The translations under genes were made by a program, and so were the position numbers. Positions 59,415-64,000 of a stretch of DNA of 64,000 nucleotides are shown here, piece by piece; within the stretch, counting starts at the first letter, position 1; every line of letters begins with the position of its first letter. Source of the stretch: Spirosoma profusum (GTDB taxonomy: Bacteria; Bacteroidota; Bacteroidia; Cytophagales; Spirosomataceae); NCBI RefSeq assembly GCF_014699005.1, contig NZ_JACWZY010000002.1:518786-582785 (forward strand), given 5' to 3'. The notes beneath the pieces were generated by a model. That model saw nothing but the letters and a program-made list of their open reading frames with translations, did not search any database and was not told the DNA's origin.

Positions 59415-62165
59415 ATGGACCAGTATTCATATATAGCCAATGCCGACGCGGCCTACGTAGATCAACTTTATCAGTCTTACAGGCAAGACCCTCAATCAGT
59501 TGACCCAAGTTGGCAGCAATTTTTCAAAGGATTTGAGTTCTCATTAACCTACGGCGAGAAAGCCAACGGTGCTCCCACCAACGGTAACGGAAAAGCTACA
59601 GTAAGTAAACCTGTCGATGCTTCGCACGCCGAGAAAGAAGTTTCAGTAGCCAGCCTGATAAAAGCCTATCGTTCGCGCGGTCACCTGCTGGCCAAAACCA
59701 ACCCACTTAAAGCCCGGAAAGACCGTCAACCCCGCGTTGACCTGCCCGATTATGCCCTTTCAGATGCGGATTTGGACACCGTTTTTGAGTCGGGTAAATT
59801 GCTGGGTATCGGACCCGCTACGTTACGGAAAATCATGGAATCGCTCCAGAAAATTTATGCGGGCGATATTGGTTTCGAGTACATGTACATCCGCGAGCTG
59901 GACGTAAAGAACTGGCTGCGGAATAAAATCGAGAAAGAAGCGTTGGTTTTCGAACCGACACTCGACGAGAAAAAACGTATTCTCGAAAAGCTGAACGAAG
60001 CTACCGTTTTTGAAAACTTCCTGGCTACCAAATATTTAGGCCAGAAACGCTTTTCGCTCGAAGGGGGCGAAGTTACCATTCCAGCCCTCGATACAATTAT
60101 CAGTACATCGGCCGATATGGGCGTTGAGGAAGTCATGATTGGCATGGCTCACCGCGGACGTCTGAACGTCTTGTCTAATATTCTGGGTAAGTCGTATGAA
60201 TCCATCTTCGACGGTTTCGAAGGGAACGTACCAGAGCAGGTGCATGGTGACGGCGACGTAAAATACCACCTTGGTTATTCGAGCCTGATCGAAACCAAAT
60301 CGGGTAAGCAAATCAGTGTTAAGCTGGCTCCTAACCCGTCTCACCTGGAAGCGGTTAACCCGGTTGTGGAAGGCTTTGTGCGGGCGCAGGCCGATGAAGA
60401 ATATAACGGTGATTTCAATAAAATTCTGCCCATTCTGATACACGGCGATGCAGCCGTGGCAGGACAGGGTATCGTATACGAGGTGACGCAAATGGCTAAA
60501 CTGGCTGGTTATCAAACCGGCGGTACGGTCCATTTTGTGATTAACAACCAGATCGGTTTCACGACCGATTTTGATGACGCCCGTTCGTCGATCTATTGTT
60601 CCGACGTAGCGAAAATTGTGGATGCGCCGATTTTTCACGTCAACGGCGATGACCCGGAAGCGGTGATTTTCTGTGCACGTCTGGCGGTAGAATTCCGTGA
60701 GAAATTTAATCGCGACGTATTTATCGACATGGTTTGCTATCGTCGGTACGGCCATAACGAGTCCGATGAGCCGAAATTCACGCAGCCAACGATGTATAAC
60801 ATCATCGATAAGCACGCCAACCCGCGTGAGTTATACAAAGACCTGCTCATCAAGCGAGGTGACGTGGATGCCGAACTGGCGCAACGGATGGATACCGAGT
60901 TTAAGCAGCAATTGCAGGATCGGCTCGACCGTGTGAAGCAGAAAGCCGAAATTCCGTACAAACCGCTACGTCTGGATCTTGACTGGGCCGAACTTCGGTT
61001 CAGCGAGCCCAAGGATTTCGAAAAATCGCCGGAAACGGGGGTTGCTGCTGATACGTTGGAAACCATTGGGCAAGCATTGGTGAAAGTGCCAGAAGGATTT
61101 AAGCCGCTGAAACAGATTGACAAGCTGCTGAAAGACCGTAAAGCGATGCTCACTGACACCAAAATTGTGAACTGGGGTACGGCCGAATTGCTTGCCTATG
61201 GTTCGCTTTTGCTGGAAGGTCGGCCGGTTCGGTTGAGTGGTCAGGATGTGCAGCGTGGTACGTTCTCGCATCGCCACGCCGTTCTACACGATGCCGATAC
61301 GAACGCTACGTATTCATCGCTCGATTTCATTAAAGAAGGTCAGCAGAAGTTTCAGGTGTATAACTCGCTGCTGTCGGAATATGGGGTACTTGGTTTTGAG
61401 TACGGATACGCCATGGCGAACCCACACGCACTGGTTATCTGGGAAGCGCAATTCGGGGATTTTTCGAATGGTGCTCAGCTCATCATCGACCAGTTTATTG
61501 CCGCTGCGGAATCGAAATGGGGTATTCAAAACGGCGTTACGTTGCTGTTGCCACACGGTTATGAAGGTCAGGGGCCAGAGCACTCAAATGCTCGCCCGGA
61601 ACGGTATCTGCAACTCTACGCCGAGTATAATATGGTGGTTGCGAACGTAACGACACCCGCCAACCTGTTCCATATCATGCGTCGCCAACTGGTCTGGTCG
61701 TTCCGTAAGCCGCTGGTTATCATGTCGCCGAAGTCGCTGCTACGTCATCCAAAATGTGTTTCACCGTTGGAGGATCTGACTAAAGGTTCTTTCCAGGAAA
61801 TCATTGATGACAGTTACGCGCAGGCTAAAAAAGTGAAACGCGTTTTGCTCTGCACAGGTAAGATTTATTACGATTTACTCGAAAAACAGCAGACCGACCA
61901 GCGCGACGACGTAGCCATTGTACGTATTGAACAATTGGCTCCGCTGCCAAAAACGCAATTGGAAGCCGTATTGGCGAATTATAAAAAAGCCGAAGTGTTC
62001 TGGGTGCAGGAAGAACCCGAAAATATGGGTTACTGGACGTATCTGCTACGTGTGGGGCTGAATTGGCCTGTAATTTCGCGTAAAGCTGCGGCATCACCAG
62101 CAACGGGTTATCCCAAAATTCATACACAAGAACAAGCCGATATCGTTCGGAGAGCGTTTGAATAA
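59415..62165 (+). CDS. sucA: 2-oxoglutarate dehydrogenase E1 component
   Basis: 916 residues, usual length. The N-terminal YIANADAAYVDQLYQSYRQD and SWQQFFKGFEF are the typical E1o opening; then VASLIKAYRSRGHLLAKTNP, IGMAHRGRLNVLSNILGKSY, LAPNPSHLEAVNPVVEG, HGDAAVAGQGIVYEV (thiamine diphosphate site), NNQIGFTTDFDDARSS, MVCYRRYGHNESDEPKFTQP, and GQDVQRGTFSHRHAVLHD in the transketolase-like half. It decarboxylates 2-oxoglutarate and passes succinyl to the lipoyl groups of SucB. sucB follows 77 bp later in the same direction with a palindrome between. The third component (lpd) is not in the window. Confidence 0.97.
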   Translation: MDQYSYIANADAAYVDQLYQSYRQDPQSVDPSWQQFFKGFEFSLTYGEKANGAPTNGNGKATVSKPVDASHAEKEVSVASLIKAYRSRGHLLAKTNPLKARKDRQPRVDLPDYALSDADLDTVFESGKLLGIGPATLRKIMESLQKIYAGDIGFEYMYIRELDVKNWLRNKIEKEALVFEPTLDEKKRILEKLNEATVFENFLATKYLGQKRFSLEGGEVTIPALDTIISTSADMGVEEVMIGMAHRGRLNVLSNILGKSYESIFDGFEGNVPEQVHGDGDVKYHLGYSSLIETKSGKQISVKLAPNPSHLEAVNPVVEGFVRAQADEEYNGDFNKILPILIHGDAAVAGQGIVYEVTQMAKLAGYQTGGTVHFVINNQIGFTTDFDDARSSIYCSDVAKIVDAPIFHVNGDDPEAVIFCARLAVEFREKFNRDVFIDMVCYRRYGHNESDEPKFTQPTMYNIIDKHANPRELYKDLLIKRGDVDAELAQRMDTEFKQQLQDRLDRVKQKAEIPYKPLRLDLDWAELRFSEPKDFEKSPETGVAADTLETIGQALVKVPEGFKPLKQIDKLLKDRKAMLTDTKIVNWGTAELLAYGSLLLEGRPVRLSGQDVQRGTFSHRHAVLHDADTNATYSSLDFIKEGQQKFQVYNSLLSEYGVLGFEYGYAMANPHALVIWEAQFGDFSNGAQLIIDQFIAAAESKWGIQNGVTLLLPHGYEGQGPEHSNARPERYLQLYAEYNMVVANVTTPANLFHIMRRQLVWSFRKPLVIMSPKSLLRHPKCVSPLEDLTKGSFQEIIDDSYAQAKKVKRVLLCTGKIYYDLLEKQQTDQRDDVAIVRIEQLAPLPKTQLEAVLANYKKAEVFWVQEEPENMGYWTYLLRVGLNWPVISRKAAASPATGYPKIHTQEQADIVRRAFE

Positions 62166-62170
62166 AAAAC

Positions 62171-62227
62171 AGTCGATAGTCATTAGCCAACAGTCGCTAG
62201 AAAACTATTGACTAATGACTATCGACT
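62171..62227. repeat. Palindrome between sucA and sucB
   Basis: 16-bp perfect arms AGTCGATAGTCATTAG (62171-62186) and inverse (62212-62227), 5 bp after the sucA stop. A partial direct copy lies in the loop. It may set the ratio of sucA to sucB message. Confidence 0.8.
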
Positions 62228-62242
62228 AACTCACTAACATCT

Positions 62243-63904
62243 ATGGCCGTTGACATGAAAATTCCTCCTGTGGGGGAGTCGATTACTGAAGTAACAGTAG
62301 GTACCTGGTATAAAAAAGAAGGTGACCAGGTGAAAATGGACGAGGTACTCTGCGGACTTGACTCCGACAAGGCCACGTTCGAATTAACGGCCGAAGCCGA
62401 TGGTATCCTGCACATTCTGGCTCAGGAAGGCGACGTATTACCGATTGGCGCTCCCATCGCCAGTATTGAAACAGGTGATGGTGCACCTGCTCCTGCACCG
62501 AAATCAGAGCCAGCTAAAGCTGAAACGCCTAAACCGGCTGAATCAACAGCTTCAGCTTCAGAACCGGCTGCTCCTGCGGCTGCTGAACCTGCGAAACCGG
62601 CTCCTGCTTCGAGTAGTGCACAGGTGATCGAGATGAAAGTACCGGCCGTAGGTGAGTCGGTTACCGAAGTGACAATTGCTTCCTGGAACAAAAAAGATGG
62701 TGATCAGGTGGCGCTCGACGAAGTTCTCTGCGAACTGGAATCAGACAAAGCTACGTTTGAATTGCCTGCCGAAGCTGCCGGTACGTTACGTATTATGGCT
62801 CAGGCCGGTGAAACATTGCCAATTGGCGCGCTGATTGCCAAAATTGAAGTGGGTGCAGGTACGCCGACCCAGGCCGCTACATCGCCTGCAACACCACCCG
62901 CTCAACAGGCAACTACACCTGCCGCAGAACCCGCTGCTTCGAATGGGCAAAACGGATATGCTGCACATCATGCCTCACCCGCAGCTGCTAAAATTCTGGC
63001 AGAAAAAGATGTTAACGCCCAGCAAGTGCAGGGAACCGGTGTAGGGGGACGTATCACTAAAGAGGATGCGATCAATGCAACGCCATCACAATCGACGCCA
63101 GTGGCTACGCCTGCCACACCACCTGCTCAGCCCACAGCGCCTAGCGCTCCTGCTGCACCGAAAGCAACTCCTCCGCCAACTTCTGCACCTGCCGTAGCAG
63201 GTAGCCGAAATCAGCGTCGGGAAAAGATGACTTCGCTACGTCGGACGGTTGCCCGGCGGTTGGTTGCTGTTAAAAATGAAACAGCTATGCTGACTACCTT
63301 CAACGAGGTAGACATGAAGCCAATCATGGACTTGCGGAACAAATACAAAGACAAATTCAAGGAGAAAAACGGCGTTGGTCTGGGCTTTATGTCGTTCTTC
63401 ACGAAGGCGGTTTGTATTGCGCTGAAAGACTTCCCGGGTGTGAATGCCCAGATTGACGGCGACCAGATTGTTTATAACGATTTCTGCGATATCTCCATTG
63501 CCGTATCAAGTGAGCGGGGGCTGGTAGTCCCTGTCATTCGAAACGCTGAACAGCTTAGCTTTGCTGGTATCGAGAAAGAGGTTGTTCGGCTGGCTGGTCT
63601 CGCCCGCGATAATAAGTTGACAATCGAGCAGATGACGGGTGGTACGTTCACGATTACCAACGGAGGTATTTTCGGATCGATGCTGTCGACGCCGATTATC
63701 AACGCGCCCCAATCGGCTATTCTTGGCATGCACAATATTGTGGAACGGGCTGTGGTAATAAATGGCGAAATCGTAATTCGCCCGATTATGTACGTAGCAC
63801 TTTCCTACGACCACCGGATTATCGACGGAAAAGAATCGGTGAGTTTCCTGGTACGTGTTAAGCAAATCCTGGAAGACCCCGCCCGAATTCTGTTTGATAT
63901 GTAA
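62243..63904 (+). CDS. sucB: 2-oxoglutarate dehydrogenase E2, dihydrolipoyl succinyltransferase with two lipoyl domains
   Basis: 553 residues. Two lipoyl domains, at 3-78 with Lys43 ([10 protein letters not shown]) and 128-205 with Lys169 ([10 protein letters not shown]), are joined by Pro/Ala-rich linkers. A peripheral subunit-binding domain follows at about 240-280 ([32 protein letters not shown]). The catalytic domain, about 320-553, has [20 protein letters not shown] and [13 protein letters not shown] with His524 and Asp528. Most SucB proteins have one lipoyl domain and about 400 residues, so two is a longer form known in several Bacteroidota. It transfers succinyl to CoA. The ATG at 62243 is used; 62255 is also possible. 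Confidence 0.96.
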   Translation: MAVDMKIPPVGESITEVTVGTWYKKEGDQVKMDEVLCGLDSDKATFELTAEADGILHILAQEGDVLPIGAPIASIETGDGAPAPAPKSEPAKAETPKPAESTASASEPAAPAAAEPAKPAPASSSAQVIEMKVPAVGESVTEVTIASWNKKDGDQVALDEVLCELESDKATFELPAEAAGTLRIMAQAGETLPIGALIAKIEVGAGTPTQAATSPATPPAQQATTPAAEPAASNGQNGYAAHHASPAAAKILAEKDVNAQQVQGTGVGGRITKEDAINATPSQSTPVATPATPPAQPTAPSAPAAPKATPPPTSAPAVAGSRNQRREKMTSLRRTVARRLVAVKNETAMLTTFNEVDMKPIMDLRNKYKDKFKEKNGVGLGFMSFFTKAVCIALKDFPGVNAQIDGDQIVYNDFCDISIAVSSERGLVVPVIRNAEQLSFAGIEKEVVRLAGLARDNKLTIEQMTGGTFTITNGGIFGSMLSTPIINAPQSAILGMHNIVERAVVINGEIVIRPIMYVALSYDHRIIDGKESVSFLVRVKQILEDPARILFDM

Positions 63905-64000
63905 CGTAGCGTTTGGTGTATATGAACCTGTTTAAGGTTTAACAAAATACCCCCAATGAAGTATGAACTTTGTTTTGCCAAACGAATTCATACTGACTCA
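63905..64000. other. Region after sucB, mostly noncoding to window edge
   Basis: Contains AGTATGAA and its inverse TTCATACT separated by about 19 bases, a weak hairpin. No ORF is supported. Confidence 0.5.

Noticed and set aside
60036..60815. 259-codon ORF antisense to sucA
   Set aside because: It lies fully inside the well-conserved sucA frame, and its predicted protein has no domain or signal peptide; a shadow of codon bias.

Overview
The window looks like chromosome of a Bacteroidota bacterium, most likely a Spirosoma-like member of the Cytophagales. This rests on gene families and DNA style, not on a marker gene. It has STN-type TonB receptors with DUF4249 partners, a T9SS sorting domain, BlaR1-type M56/TonB fusions and DUF1080 and GFO/IDH/MocA sugar proteins. 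It also has 7TMR-DISM and LytS-like kinases, TAnnTTTG-type -7 promoter elements and no Shine-Dalgarno sites. No rRNA, tRNA, CRISPR array, phage or transposase gene was seen.

Layout. 1-3660: a partial secreted beta-propeller gene and two DUF1080 (3-keto-glycoside hydrolase type) genes. 3818-8319: phosphatase lipoprotein, an unknown secreted protein and an M4 metalloprotease with a T9SS tail. 8393-12203: a leftward blaI-M56-M56 operon behind a promoter with two phased dyads. 12401-15497: a DUF4965 glutaminase-like protein and a lone RES-domain gene, flanked by near-identical palindromes in opposite orientation. 15943-24270: an outer-membrane cluster (TonB receptor, two DUF4249 lipoproteins, an MG2-like protein) carrying a 1,334-bp tandem duplication whose breakpoint survives as a 75-codon chimeric ORF. 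24479-35603: carbohydrate genes (GH106-like and GH43-like hydrolases, galactose mutarotase, AraD-like epimerase, two GFO/IDH/MocA oxidoreductases, AraA-like isomerase) and a lone immunity protein. 35893-44847: esterase, LytS-like kinase, WYL regulator divergent from rtcB, Hsp20, hemC-GNAT, an FtsX-like permease with a His/Glu-rich loop and a GIY-YIG protein. 44958-59036: a signalling block (REC protein, REC-adenylate cyclase, LytS/LytTR pair, beta-helix protein, and an operon of transporter-HEAT-cNMP fusion plus two histidine kinases). 59415-63904: sucA and sucB.

How the genes may work together. The sugar genes form a scattered but coherent set for glycan hydrolysis, C3 oxidation and cleavage of 3-keto sugars, plus pentose isomerase/epimerase steps. 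The class IIIb-type cyclase and the cNMP-binding transporter fusion could be producer and receiver of one cAMP signal, though they are about 10 kb apart. This link is inference.

Two features cut across the genes. First, the 5-mer TACGT/ACGTA is several-fold over-represented in both strands, all reading frames and between genes. Second, several families of 60-120 bp palindromes sit at gene ends. Their arms differ between copies but stay complementary within each copy.
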